Source of the DNA: Clostridiales bacterium
Lineage (GTDB): Bacteria; Bacillota; Clostridia; Christensenellales; CAG-314
Assembly (NCBI GenBank): GCA_022508305.1
Contig: JAFLVM010000001.1
Span: 623,347 to 687,346, forward strand
Length of the DNA stretch: 64,000 nucleotides
Reading direction: 5' to 3'
A program made the translations under genes and the position numbers. Of this stretch, positions 34,401 through 43,427 are shown one piece after another. The notes beneath the pieces were generated by a model that had not been told where the DNA came from, did no database searches, and saw nothing but the letters and a program-made list of their open reading frames with translations. Within the stretch, counting starts at the first letter, position 1. Each line of letters begins with the position of its first letter.

Positions 34401-37400
34401 GTAGGTCTTACCGCTTACCTGCTCGGCTTTGACAGCAACGCCACCCACGTTCACTTCAACGTTGGCAAGAGTTACGCTGTCAGAGGAGCAAACGAAGTTT
34501 ACCGCTATCGCTATGCCGTCGTAGTTAATTTCAATAGCGTACCCCTTTTCGGTCATTTGTCTGCTGAAACCAATCTTGTCAAGCACGTCACGAATTGTGT
34601 CCGCAACGTTAACGTCACCCATTGACGTGTCGGGAATTTCCACGAACAATCTAATAGCATCCAGTACCGCTTCAACGTCCTCAAGCGCGAATTTGACTGC
34701 GACGTTGTTGTTACCGCCTAACGTTGCGTAAATCACGCCGTCAAAATACTTGAAGTTGACCGTTGCGCCGTAGATTTCCGCTACCCCAAGTACCTTTTTG
34801 TTGTACAAATCCAGTTTTACGTAAGCCGTCAAGTCGCCTACCGTCAGTTTCAACTCGGTGACGTAACCGTTAAGGTCGGGAGCGGTCACTTTCCTGTCGC
34901 TGCGAGCAACCGTAGCGTTTACGTCAAGAGCGAATTTGTCAGTTGCAAAGCCATTAACACTTGCGGTAATTTGGTCGCCCAAACCGACCGTCAAGGTGAC
35001 TGTTTCAAGATTAAATTGTTCAAGATTAAGCTCCAGAGCGAGTATGCCGTCATTGAAGGTCAAGCTTTGAATAATCTTTGAGAATACTTTGCCTTCAAAG
35101 ATTGTAGGTAACTCTGCAACCTTTTGCAAAATGCCGTCCAATGCGTCGTTGTAGCCCTCAAGTTGTGAAAGGATACCTACAATTTGCTCAACGTCGAATT
35201 GTTCAAAGTCAAATTCACCGTCGGACTTTGGCAGTTCTATTGCTTGACGGATACCGTTTACGTCGAAGTACAGCACGTTGTCCACTACGTAGATTTCCGC
35301 AGCTACAACAGCCCTGCCCTCTTCACGCAACAATACCTTTGCGTAAATTCCGCCGTTGACGTTTAATTCAACGTTGGCAAGGTATGTCTTGCCGTTGACG
35401 ATAACGGTGAATTCAGCCGTGACGGACACTTTGCCGTCTAAAAGCGTTTCGACAGAAGTAAGTAGCTGTTCAATCAATGCGTTTGCGTCCACAAATTCGC
35501 CGTCGATGGGCAACTCTTCCGCTTGCTTGGATTGTTTTTCCAATACGGCAGTATATTCTTTGTCGGCAACTTCAAACTGTACCGTAATATTGCTGAATTT
35601 TAACTTTCCGCCGTCATTTACAAAGTTTATCTTGGCAGATACGCCCTTTACGTCAAGTGAAATGTTGGGCGTGTCGCCAGTAAAATCAATGACAACTGCG
35701 GCAAGTATTGCGAATACGTCAAGGCTTGAGGTTACTTCGGATTGCTCCCTGTCGCCTACAAGCTGATTTATTTTACTGATTATTGCGCTCAAGTCGGTTG
35801 TGTCGAGAAGGATATTCGCTCCGCCGTATTGAACGTAAATCTTGCCGTCAACGTAGCGCATCAGCAACACTTCATCGCCGTATTTTAAGCTACCCCATAC
35901 GTTCATTTCCACGAAGTTTGCGGAAATTTCCACCTCTGCGCCCAGTACTTGCAGGTGCAGGTTGAGTATATAATCTTCCACTTGGGGAATTTCAATTGTT
36001 TCAACGTCGGTATTTAACGTAGCCTCAACGTCAAGGCTTACAGTTGCCAACGTCAGTCCTTGAACGGTTACACTAAGGTTGCCGTTGTGGTTTGCAAGTG
36101 TCAAATCTACCGACAAACCGTCAAAGCCGAACGCCGCGCCGTCAACCGTCAGCGACAAAACGTTGTCAACGTAGCCGAAGCGAGTAACAACCGTAGTAAA
36201 GTCGGTGTCAAGCAAATCTTCAAGAGTAATGCTGCTTGCCTTTTCTACTATGCCGACAATTTGCGCTACGAATTCGTCAAGCTGGACGTTGCTCAAAAAT
36301 TCCTTCAGCTGTTCGTTGCCTTCAAGCTTGCTAAGTAGCTCTTCAATGTCAATATCAGCCTCGTTATCTACTGCGAATGCAACGTTGATACCGTTAACCG
36401 TGAGGAACACAGTGCCGTTCGCGTAGATTACTTTAGCGTCGATTATACCTAAGTTGTTGCTGTCGTAAACGGTTGCGTTGACGCTCAAAGTGTTGTATAC
36501 GTCTAAAGCAAAGTTGCCTTGAACGCGGTACGCCTTGCCGTTTACCGTCAAAGTAAGATTAAACTCCGCGCCGAAGCCGTTTGCGTTCAAAATATTCAAT
36601 ATGGGGTCACTGAACTCTTCAATGAGTTGGGTTACGTCCGCGTAAGAGTCCTTATCGGAAGGAACAACAACTTCGCCGAAGCTGTCGGACGGAGCAACGG
36701 TAGCGTCAATGCCGCCTGCAGACACCGCAATGCTGTCAAGCTGCCATCTGCCCTCGATGCTTGCAAGGTAGATAGCCGCGTGTATACCGTCAAGAGCAAG
36801 CTCGAAAGCCACCTTGTCGCCACGTTTAGTCGCTGTGATACCCGTAAGCGCGCCAAGCAAGTCGGAAAGGGACAAAGAGGGAGTATTTACGGAAATTTCA
36901 CCGCCTACGAGCTTCTCGATTTGCCCGATAAGTTCCTCAATATTCGCCGTGTCAAGCTTGACCTTGATTTCGCCGAAAGTGACGTACGCCACGCCGTCAG
37001 CCAACGTTGCGGAAATCTTGCCGTATTTGTCCAACTGCGCGTTGACGCTCAAGTTTTTGGTTGCAAGGTCTACGAGTAGGTCTGCCGCGACCGTAAACTC
37101 GCTGCCGTTCAAGGTCAAGTCAACGTTTGCAGTCAAGGACAGCTTGCCGTTTTCAATTAGGTCTGCAAGTCCCAAAATTTCGGAATATTCGTCTTTCACT
37201 ATTTCGCCAACCGTCCAAGCTTGCGGAGCTATCGTCAGTTCTACGCTACCGATTGCTACGGTCGCGTAGGTGAACGTGTAATTTTCGCCGTCCACGTCCG
37301 CGTACAAATTGGCGTCGATGTCAATACCGCCCAAGCTAATAGGCAGATTTACAACGCACTTGGTGTCGTCGTCGTAAAGTGCAAAGGTGAGGTTTTCAAG

Positions 37401-38639
37401 TAGCGACGCGGGGTCAACGTCTCCCAACGCGCCGAGGTCACCGCCGTCACCACCGCTCACAAGCGGCATGAGGGTGTTTACCAAACCGAGAATACCGTCT
37501 ACCGTGGCACTGCCCTTGAAATCTTGATATTTGAGGTAAATTGCGCCGTCACCGTGCAGGTAGGACAAATTTACGTCGCCGAGCTGAGCCGCAACCTGCA
37601 ATTTGCCAAGGTCGGAAATGTCCAAACCGGAGATACTCAGCAACGCGTCAGCAAAGTGAGCGCCGTTGTTGTCAACGGAAAGCGCAACCTGCAAGTCCTC
37701 ACCGTTCAAGTAAGGAGCAAACATTGACATTAGTACGTCCAAAGCGCTCAAGTCCTTGACGATGCCGCCGCCGCCCTTGCCCAAGTAATCCTTAAAGAAG
37801 TCGGTGTAGGGAAGCTCGCCCTCGTACGGTTCAAAAGTTTCGGTGATGTCTTCCGAGCAGTCGGCTTTGATAAATCCCAAATCTGCCTTGTACTCGCAGT
37901 CGGTTCTCAAAGATTGGATGACGAAATTCGCGTCCATAGTAACGTAAATTTCGCATTTGCTAAAACTCGGTTCACTCTTCAATCCGCCGTTGGTTATCAT
38001 CTCGCGGCGCAAATAGGCGGGAGATTCATTGACATCCAAAACGTAGCGGAAGGTGTACAGTCCGTTGTCAACGCTTGTCAGTTCGCCGCTGTTTACGGTA
38101 TCCCAGTTGAGAATGTAGCCCGTCAGCTTGTCGTTGCGGTGACCGAAGTCATTGTAGAAGGATTCTTCCGTAAGCGGTTGCGCGTCAGTTGCCCAAGCAA
38201 CGTTGTCCAGCGCCTTGACGTTACCCGTGCGGTATATGTAGTTGCTGCCCTTCAGGTACAGTTGGTAACCGTTGCTGACAATGCCTGCCGTTACCATTTC
38301 CTTCAATACGTGTTTGTCGTCAAATTCACCAATAACGTAACGGGTGTTGAGGACGTTCTGCTTTATGCCCGCAGCAGTCGTCGAACCTCTTGACACGCCG
38401 TAAAAGCCCTTACCTTGCAGTAGGACCTTGTGCGCGATAAACAAAAATTCTCTGACGTCGGTGTCGGTATCGGTGATATCAACGTCCTCCGTCAAATCTA
38501 AGTAGGTGTTGGGGTCGGTAGTCGGCTTTTCAAAGGGAGCTATCTCTTCACCGCCGAGAAGATTGCCGATGACGAGTACCGTTCCCACTGCCGCTATCAC
38601 CGCCGCGAGTAAAACGCATAGGATTTTAAACTTGGGCAT
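31413..38639 (-). CDS. 2408-residue repetitive exported protein
   Basis: Very large exported protein without a recognised family. An N-terminal hydrophobic helix (about 6-27) acts as signal or anchor; no LPXTG and no C-terminal membrane helix. After an N-terminal region (about 60-290) come alternating beta-rich modules of about 190 residues. One kind opens with Y-(A/V)-D-V/A-x-x-L-I (about 663, 1046 and 1420) and contains strands such as LTVNGKAY, IYVVDNVLYFDV, LWVADNVLYLHA. The other opens with a Pro-x2-x-Y motif and DGKIYVQYGG / DGVIYATLGG strands. The amphipathic strands with V-x-G-x-x-Y turns resemble LolA/LppX-like lipid-binding folds, hence possibly a groove for a hydrophobic ligand; this is inference. 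GAGGAAA lies before the ATG. It follows the second lipoprotein gene across a terminator. Confidence 0.8.
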   Translation of the reverse strand: MPKFKILCVLLAAVIAAVGTVLVIGNLLGGEEIAPFEKPTTDPNTYLDLTEDVDITDTDTDVREFLFIAHKVLLQGKGFYGVSRGSTTAAGIKQNVLNTRYVIGEFDDKHVLKEMVTAGIVSNGYQLYLKGSNYIYRTGNVKALDNVAWATDAQPLTEESFYNDFGHRNDKLTGYILNWDTVNSGELTSVDNGLYTFRYVLDVNESPAYLRREMITNGGLKSEPSFSKCEIYVTMDANFVIQSLRTDCEYKADLGFIKADCSEDITETFEPYEGELPYTDFFKDYLGKGGGGIVKDLSALDVLMSMFAPYLNGEDLQVALSVDNNGAHFADALLSISGLDISDLGKLQVAAQLGDVNLSYLHGDGAIYLKYQDFKGSATVDGILGLVNTLMPLVSGGDGGDLGALGDVDPASLLENLTFALYDDDTKCVVNLPISLGGIDIDANLYADVDGENYTFTYATVAIGSVELTIAPQAWTVGEIVKDEYSEILGLADLIENGKLSLTANVDLTLNGSEFTVAADLLVDLATKNLSVNAQLDKYGKISATLADGVAYVTFGEIKVKLDTANIEELIGQIEKLVGGEISVNTPSLSLSDLLGALTGITATKRGDKVAFELALDGIHAAIYLASIEGRWQLDSIAVSAGGIDATVAPSDSFGEVVVPSDKDSYADVTQLIEEFSDPILNILNANGFGAEFNLTLTVNGKAYRVQGNFALDVYNTLSVNATVYDSNNLGIIDAKVIYANGTVFLTVNGINVAFAVDNEADIDIEELLSKLEGNEQLKEFLSNVQLDEFVAQIVGIVEKASSITLEDLLDTDFTTVVTRFGYVDNVLSLTVDGAAFGFDGLSVDLTLANHNGNLSVTVQGLTLATVSLDVEATLNTDVETIEIPQVEDYILNLHLQVLGAEVEISANFVEMNVWGSLKYGDEVLLMRYVDGKIYVQYGGANILLDTTDLSAIISKINQLVGDREQSEVTSSLDVFAILAAVVIDFTGDTPNISLDVKGVSAKINFVNDGGKLKFSNITVQFEVADKEYTAVLEKQSKQAEELPIDGEFVDANALIEQLLTSVETLLDGKVSVTAEFTVIVNGKTYLANVELNVNGGIYAKVLLREEGRAVVAAEIYVVDNVLYFDVNGIRQAIELPKSDGEFDFEQFDVEQIVGILSQLEGYNDALDGILQKVAELPTIFEGKVFSKIIQSLTFNDGILALELNLEQFNLETVTLTVGLGDQITASVNGFATDKFALDVNATVARSDRKVTAPDLNGYVTELKLTVGDLTAYVKLDLYNKKVLGVAEIYGATVNFKYFDGVIYATLGGNNNVAVKFALEDVEAVLDAIRLFVEIPDTSMGDVNVADTIRDVLDKIGFSRQMTEKGYAIEINYDGIAIAVNFVCSSDSVTLANVEVNVGGVAVKAEQVSGKTYVDLATNGKYVDVAELVTTFAEPVYEIVNAEGYAISVNGTLSANGKAYGLEATLTLIGGDVHVIFSLSHGGIYMFKDAELWVADNVLYLHAGDLKFAIRLDEDAQEDGELTVDSLKQKLTDVKGYNSAVDGVIDVVLSILDITIQDVEFDKLLTSLSFADKQLSLTVDGNQFDLSKFTLALGLIADGNNVATGLQLSLANFTCGGVTLNLSKATVFAYSGSVNAPVNEDFSTNLVIDVQDFDPESNVSGEHNVIYVSINLLEGEKGVILGRIETTLKDKSKSILDVKYTLDDNVLKITNGHDLNVMVDINGIADIVNRINDIVNEIAGAGDQALPDLFGSLGGEVDLKSIISSLSVDSVDGNVLAKLSAMGFNVTASFNNGLDNVTIPVDLIESNLVATLGKKITYSHFSDDSSKYVSIDQVFRDFYYGEDEEESNNNGPIYNLIKTNSWLFWFNADSEINVYDEETGTTTSYVIVQGSYVAFYYLKASKDLNRDADFKLRAHLTVQKDGGEFLYLDVMYNEGRIYATYDSRKWDKDSKGKLTENTNELKATVSMEAINDTINLLPALIEVVPQIGDLKKNLEDAMSNAESKMTLGNVSKILHSVSYEQQPDGDNVKNVFTLQINGQAIDSNKFVANKDIITLKVSNSGDNGLSLDELSLTYGNVSVNINNLVVTASDKNEATGEYEYVEKYVYSYDTANHMNFDSIRELLSSFIITANDHDAAGNRHFRVEGKVPANILKVVNVEFGIYLNVDIDNHNNVYLAFKLVRDGSSLAFDDKGGNSYLLLNSKDNSVQIVRDSLQEYQFCTDKNIPTELCDGNTLHKARYHINALNRKTWLDSTYNQYKKGVPTPSYDVTVTMQEFSEHMMDYILEMINFGTVMGYDIEKEIRTAIDNPESKVYGIEDVLTDYNYSAANMQYNVVAELSAISDMLGTLNVHIKHNSDYALTQLTGDIKMVKNIISAELNLALYTPLDNFDHELYIGIAEQYARTHNYLW

Positions 38640-38670
38640 AGCTTTTCCTCAATAAAGGTTATTTGTGAAT

Positions 38671-38699
38671 TTGACTGATATGCCCAATTCGGGCATAAT
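38671..38699 (+). promoter_or_regulatory. Plus-strand promoter with palindrome and no gene behind it
   Basis: -35 TTGACT, 17-bp spacer, -10 CATAAT. A perfect inverted repeat TATGCCC-5-GGGCATA (38679-38697) spans the spacer and -10. No plus-strand gene follows. The remainder of the gene-free gap 38640-38992 is AT-rich with repeated TTTTTACAAAT segments (38758-38780) and a minus-strand terminator. On the minus strand the dyad lies 40-58 bp before the 2408-residue gene and may regulate it. Confidence 0.5.
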
Positions 38700-38876
38700 A
38701 TTTCACTTTCCGCTACGATTTTACTTTTCAATTGTAAACTTTTCGTAAACTTATATAAATTTTTACAAATTTTTACAAAAAATTTAGTATATATAATATT
38801 TTGCGCCAAAAAAACAAGAATTTCGCCTCGCTAAGCACGCCGTACGCGGTGAAAATTTGCGATGAGGGTTGAAATA

Positions 38877-38913
38877 AAATAAAAAACCGTCAAGCTGTTA
38901 GTAGCTGACGGTT
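38877..38913 (-). terminator. Terminator of the nuclease-lipoprotein unit
   Basis: Stem AACCGTC / GACGGTT with an inner AGCT pairing, then an A/T run that gives U's on the minus-strand transcript. Confidence 0.75.
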
Positions 38914-38992
38914 CTTGACTGTAATAAAATACCGATATGAACAGGTAAAAATTTAATGCGTTTGCAATACCTGCGTTAAGCTGCAAATGCGG

Positions 38993-39589
38993 CTACGCGC
39001 TAAAAACGTAGGTTATGCCCACTTCCGCGCCACCCTCCGAAACGTACGTCATAACGATTTGGACGAGGGCGGCTGTGCTGTACACCACTTTGACGTGCAT
39101 GTCGGTTCCGTCGAATTGGCTGTTGCCAAGGAAACCCTTGGGGGACGAGACGTCCGCTTCAAATTTGTTGCTGATGGACTTGACGTTTTTGAAATACGCC
39201 TGCTTGAAGGACAGTCCCGTGAAATTAAGGCGCGCAGTGTTCAAATCCGCCTCTTGATTGTCGGAAATCACCACCCCATCTTTCACAACAGCAGTTCCGC
39301 TGACGGTGTGTTTAAATCCGTCGTTACTACCCTCAAAACCAAGTTCACCAAGCTCCTCGTAGCTGAATTCGACGTTGGTTACGTCTCCGTCAAAGGTCAA
39401 AACGTACTCGCCTTTTAGCTCCACGTCGGAAACTTTGGTGGTTACGGTAATTTTCACTCTGGAGTAGCTGACGTCAAGCAGCTTGTTTATTTTGCTTAGC
39501 TGTCCGTTGTTGTCACCGCAAGCTGCAAGGCAAGCAAGTACCAAAACCAGCGCAATCGCCATTGAGATAAGTAAAATTCTCTTTTTCAT
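38993..39589 (-). CDS. Lipoprotein paired with the surface nuclease
   Basis: A 198-residue predicted lipoprotein: signal peptide with lipobox LAAC (ACLAACGDNNG). A single beta-rich domain (VKITVTTKVSDVELKGEYVL, ending VQIVMTYVSEGGAEVGITYV) follows. Its C-terminal third resembles that of the lipoprotein at 7506-8033, and it occupies the same place, 5 bp after the stop of a secreted enzyme with the shared C-terminal domain. Function unknown; the pairing suggests a role in folding, export or retention of the enzyme. Confidence 0.85.
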   Translation of the reverse strand: MKKRILLISMAIALVLVLACLAACGDNNGQLSKINKLLDVSYSRVKITVTTKVSDVELKGEYVLTFDGDVTNVEFSYEELGELGFEGSNDGFKHTVSGTAVVKDGVVISDNQEADLNTARLNFTGLSFKQAYFKNVKSISNKFEADVSSPKGFLGNSQFDGTDMHVKVVYSTAALVQIVMTYVSEGGAEVGITYVFSA

Positions 39590-39594
39590 TTCCG

Positions 39595-41406
39595 TTACCT
39601 CCCCACCGTACGCTTGATTACGATTAGCACCAACGCCAAAAACGACATTGACACTGCCTTTGCGATTGCTTGCGATGCAACGTTGGTCGCCTCTTGAAAT
39701 TCTTGGTTAATCTTGCCAACTTCTTCGTTGTAAGCGGCAATTGCTTGGTCTAACGTTGCTTTGTCCGCCGCGTGAGCAGCTTTGTCGCTTTGTGACATCT
39801 GATTGTAAGCGCTTATCGCCTCGGCAATTGCTTCGTAACGTTCCTGTAACGTATTTGCATTGTTTAGCGCTTGCATTTTTTCATTGAATATGCCTTCCAT
39901 GTCCGATTCTTCAACGACGGTGACGGAAAGAGTAGCCTTAATTGACGAGTTTTCCCTACTCGTCGCGGTAATCGTCGCGTTGCCTTTTCCCACTGCCCTA
40001 ACTACGCCGTTAGTGACGGTTGCAACAGCCGAGTTGCTCGTAGACCAGTTAACGCTGTTGTCCGCGCCCATAGGAGTTGCCGTGACCGTTACCGTTTGCG
40101 TCGCGCCTACTGCAAGAGTAAGGGAACTGTGCGAAAGAGTAATTCCCGTAAGCGTAGGTGGCAATTCCTGTTCAGCCACCGTAACAGTAAGCGAAGCCTT
40201 TATGTTTGTGTTGACGGTACTCGTTGCCGTAATTGTCGCCGTACCTGCCTTGACCGCCTTGACCGTTCCGTTAGTTACCGTCGCAACGCTCGAGTTGCTT
40301 GTAGACCAAGTTACGCTGTTGCTTGCCGTAGACGGAACAGCCGTAACGGTGACAGTTGATGATTGTCCCACTTCAAGGCTGAGCGAACTATGTGAGAGTG
40401 TCAAACCTGTAAGCGTAGGAGTGTCGCCGCCGCCGTTGTCGTTGAGATAGCTACCGTACTGAGCTACGACGTTTTTAAGCGAGTTGTTGTAACTGTTACC
40501 GTCGTTGCAGTAAATCATCTCGGCGAATTCGGGGTGATCAATGAAGGGATTGCGGTTGCCTTGAACAGTTTCAACCAAGCTGTTACGGCGGATTTCCTCC
40601 TCTGTCGGCGGTTCTTGAAGGTGCCATTTCAACAAAATATCAACGTTGCTCATCACCTTTGCCGAGCCGCTGCCAAGAGTGAAGGAAAGATCGCTCGTTT
40701 TACCCCAACGCGTTTGCACGTAAAAGAGAATACGCGCCGTTGCTCCGCGGTAGCCTGCGGCGGGATAGAAATACTTAACGCCGCTTACCGTAGCTTGGTA
40801 GCACCACGAATCGAGGTCGTCCGTACCGTAGTTGGAGTAGGTTCCGCTCTGATACACTCTGTTGGCAGTAGTTTTCGGCACTTCGCCGAAATGGTTGTTG
40901 CTGCGGGTATTGTTGAGACCGGTATTCAGCGGACGAACGTGGTGAGCGTCGCTACCTGCTTGCGATTTCTCGGGGAAAGCTGCGCCACCCATCTTGGGCC
41001 AAACGTGCTCGCGGTTTGTAGGATAATTACCGCTGTCCATTGCGCCTGTGTAAGGAATGGAGTCCCCTGTGTAAAACCAAATAACGTTGCCGCTTACGTT
41101 AGGGTCAACGTCCGTGATCTTGTACTTAGACTTCAAATCGTCGTATGAAATTTGCGTCTTGTGCGTATTGGTTATCAACGCCGCCAAATCATCGTAAAAC
41201 GAACTGCCCGTTTGATTGGTGTTGAGATTTTTGTAGTAAGTGCCGTTGTACGGATTGTCCCAAGTGCTTGCCGCGCTGATAGTTGCAACGGATGCGCTTG
41301 CAACGTTGGCGTTGTCGCTTGTGTACAGCGGAAATACGCACATACAAACAAACAGGAATATTAACGCGAATGCAAGTGATATTCCAATTTTTCTGCCTTT
41401 TGTCAT
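39595..41406 (-). CDS. Secreted endonuclease I-type nuclease with Ig-like domains
   Basis: A 603-residue exported protein. Signal peptide/anchor (about 5-28); endonuclease I (EndA/NucM) domain (about 50-320) with catalytic His in NREHVWPKMGG (His about 134), followed by DAHHVRPLN and NNTRSNNHFG; two Big_2-like Ig domains (LTLSHSSLSLEVGQSSTVTV; ITLSHSSLTLAVGATQTVTV); then the helical C-terminal domain with membrane helix and KRTVGR tail shared with the M60 protein. It probably degrades extracellular DNA or RNA at the cell surface. The ATG was chosen because GAGGAG lies 7 bp before it; a TTG five codons upstream overlaps that site. Confidence 0.9.
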   Translation of the reverse strand: MTKGRKIGISLAFALIFLFVCMCVFPLYTSDNANVASASVATISAASTWDNPYNGTYYKNLNTNQTGSSFYDDLAALITNTHKTQISYDDLKSKYKITDVDPNVSGNVIWFYTGDSIPYTGAMDSGNYPTNREHVWPKMGGAAFPEKSQAGSDAHHVRPLNTGLNNTRSNNHFGEVPKTTANRVYQSGTYSNYGTDDLDSWCYQATVSGVKYFYPAAGYRGATARILFYVQTRWGKTSDLSFTLGSGSAKVMSNVDILLKWHLQEPPTEEEIRRNSLVETVQGNRNPFIDHPEFAEMIYCNDGNSYNNSLKNVVAQYGSYLNDNGGGDTPTLTGLTLSHSSLSLEVGQSSTVTVTAVPSTASNSVTWSTSNSSVATVTNGTVKAVKAGTATITATSTVNTNIKASLTVTVAEQELPPTLTGITLSHSSLTLAVGATQTVTVTATPMGADNSVNWSTSNSAVATVTNGVVRAVGKGNATITATSRENSSIKATLSVTVVEESDMEGIFNEKMQALNNANTLQERYEAIAEAISAYNQMSQSDKAAHAADKATLDQAIAAYNEEVGKINQEFQEATNVASQAIAKAVSMSFLALVLIVIKRTVGR

Positions 41407-41463
41407 GGAGTGTCTCCTCAAAATTCAATGCCTCGTAGCATTGACTAATAGCGATTACTGTTT

Positions 41464-41492
41464 AGTATACACCTATTTAATGGTTAAGTAAA
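41464..41492 (-). promoter_or_regulatory. Promoter of the nuclease gene
   Basis: On the minus strand: -35 TTTACT, 17-bp spacer, -10 TATACT. The leader contains a small hairpin, CAATGC-6-GCATTG (41426-41443). Confidence 0.7.
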
Positions 41493-41532
41493 TAGCTTTT
41501 GAAAATTTTGACGGATTGCCGCCAATATTATT

Positions 41533-42735
41533 TTACTGCTTTTGCTTGTATTGTGGCAACGTCGCCGTAAAGGTTATTCGACCGTCCAAGTAGGTTGCGG
41601 TAATTTTGCCGCCGTGAGTTTGGCAGATGACCTGCGCTATGGACAACCCCAAACCGTTACCGCTGCTTGTGCGCGATTGGTCCACGGTGTAGAACCTGTC
41701 GAAAAGATGCTCAAGCTGTTCTTCCGTCAAAAAGTCACAGTCGTTGCTGACGGAAAATTCGACGTTTTTGCCAATTATTCCAACGTTTAATTTGATGTTT
41801 CCAACGCCACGCGAATACTTGTTGGCGTTGTCTAAAAGTATCGTTGCAAGCTGTTTTAACTGTCCTTCGTTGCCCCTAATTTGCAAATGGGGTGCGATTT
41901 CGTAGTCGAAACTCTTGCCGTTTTCGTACAGCACCGCCTCGTAAGTTAGCACCGTCCTTTCTATGCATTCCGACATATCCACAACTTCCACCGTTGTTTT
42001 TACGCCGTCGTCGCTTTTGGCAAGAAACAGCAAGTCGTTGACCAACTCCGCCATACGCGCAGTTTCCGCGCGGGCGTTTTCAATCCATTGCATTTGACTT
42101 GCCACGGTTTCATTGGGGTGAGACGCCACGAGGTCGGTGTTTGCCATGATGACGGAAAGAGGCGTTTTCAACTCGTGCGAGGCGTCGGCAACAAACTGTT
42201 TTTGCATTTTCCAGCTTTCTGCTACCGGTCTAATTGCCACGTGCGACAAAATTACGCTTATGAACAAATAGCTCGCCAATCCCGTCGTCAAAGCAATGAC
42301 GGTTATAAGAACGTACAGTATTATGCTGGCAAGGTTGGAATCTCTGTCGAAAAGCGCTATTCGCGTAACGCCGTTTCCCACACGCTTGGCGTACAGCACT
42401 CTTAGTCCAATCCAACCGTTGCTGTTTTCATTAGCAACGATTTCTTTGACCATGCCCTCGAATACGTCGGGGTCAAAGTGCACGTTTTCGCCGTGAGCAA
42501 GCCAGGTTATTTCCGACGTGTTGTGGTCATATTCCGCCACGACCATGCCGTTGAGGTTTTCCGCATCAAGATTTTGCCAAGCTTCCAAAGCAAGCGCGCC
42601 GTTCAGTCGCATTACGCGTTCGTCGTTCAGGCGGGTGTAACCGAAAGCAAAAATAAACGCTATCGCTATTACGTAAACGATGCTGATGGAAATGATGTTG
42701 ATTGCGAATATTTTTCTGCGAAGCTTACTAATCAC
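41533..42735 (-). CDS. Sensor histidine kinase
   Basis: A 400-residue membrane kinase: first helix 11-32, extracytoplasmic sensor region about 33-135, second helix about 136-160. Then HisKA with phospho-acceptor His187 in DASHELKTPLSV, and HATPase_c with N box LLDNANKYS and G box GNGLGLSI. EnvZ/OmpR-class layout without a clear HAMP domain. It overlaps its response regulator gene by 4 bp. The signal is unknown; no adjacent transporter or target gene stands out. Confidence 0.93.
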   Translation of the reverse strand: MISKLRRKIFAINIISISIVYVIAIAFIFAFGYTRLNDERVMRLNGALALEAWQNLDAENLNGMVVAEYDHNTSEITWLAHGENVHFDPDVFEGMVKEIVANENSNGWIGLRVLYAKRVGNGVTRIALFDRDSNLASIILYVLITVIALTTGLASYLFISVILSHVAIRPVAESWKMQKQFVADASHELKTPLSVIMANTDLVASHPNETVASQMQWIENARAETARMAELVNDLLFLAKSDDGVKTTVEVVDMSECIERTVLTYEAVLYENGKSFDYEIAPHLQIRGNEGQLKQLATILLDNANKYSRGVGNIKLNVGIIGKNVEFSVSNDCDFLTEEQLEHLFDRFYTVDQSRTSSGNGLGLSIAQVICQTHGGKITATYLDGRITFTATLPQYKQKQ

Positions 42736-43406
42736 GCCTGTATCTCCAAGTAGTAACCAAGTAGGCGTTTGGTGCTTATCGTCACCTTGCTACCGACAAA
42801 ATGCAATTTTTTGCGCAAAAAAGACATGTACGCCTCTACGTTGTTTTCGGTGATGTCGGAATCCAATCCCCACACCTTAGAAATGATTGCGTCCTTGCTG
42901 ATAACCTGCGTGGGGTTGGAAAGGAACAAACGCAGAATTTCGTATTCCTTTGCGCCGAGAGACACCACCTTTTGTCCGCAGACAAGCGAGTAGTTGGAAG
43001 TGTCAAGCGAAATGTCGCTGAAGCTGAGCGTGTCGAAAATCATTTCCGACTGACGGCGTGTTAGCGCGCGAACGCGGGCAAGCAGTTCTTCACTGGCGAA
43101 GGGCTTGGTGAGGTAGTCGTCCGCTCCGCAGTCCAAGCCTTTTACACGGCTTTGCACGTCGTCCTTGGCGGTGAGCATAAGCACAGGCACTCCGATTTTG
43201 TTTTGACGCAAACGGCGCACCACTTCGTAGCCGTCCATCTTGGGCAGCATTACGTCCAACACAACCACGTCGTAGTCGCCCTTTTGAGCGCAAAAGTAAC
43301 CGTCCTCACCGTCGTACACAACGTCGGCAAGTAGCTTGTGTTGCCTAAACAGTTCGCCGAGAGCGTCAGCAAGCTTTACTTCATCTTCTACTACAAGTAC
43401 TTTCAT
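42732..43406 (-). CDS. OmpR-family response regulator
   Basis: A 224-residue DNA-binding regulator. Receiver domain with acidic pocket EDE (8-10), phospho-acceptor Asp51 in VVVLDVMLP and conserved Lys in YLTKPF. C-terminal winged helix (about 125-222: GAKEYEILRLFLSNPTQVIS, ENNVEAYMSFLRKKL). First gene of the two-component pair; GAGAG before the ATG. Confidence 0.95.
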   Translation of the reverse strand: MKVLVVEDEVKLADALGELFRQHKLLADVVYDGEDGYFCAQKGDYDVVVLDVMLPKMDGYEVVRRLRQNKIGVPVLMLTAKDDVQSRVKGLDCGADDYLTKPFASEELLARVRALTRRQSEMIFDTLSFSDISLDTSNYSLVCGQKVVSLGAKEYEILRLFLSNPTQVISKDAIISKVWGLDSDITENNVEAYMSFLRKKLHFVGSKVTISTKRLLGYYLEIQA

Positions 43407-43427
43407 TTTTTCTCTCCATATTTGCGT

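Noticed and set aside
31413-38639. CRISPR or tandem DNA repeat in the 2408-residue gene
   Set aside because: Repetition is seen at protein level in long, diverged modules; no short regular DNA repeats with spacers.
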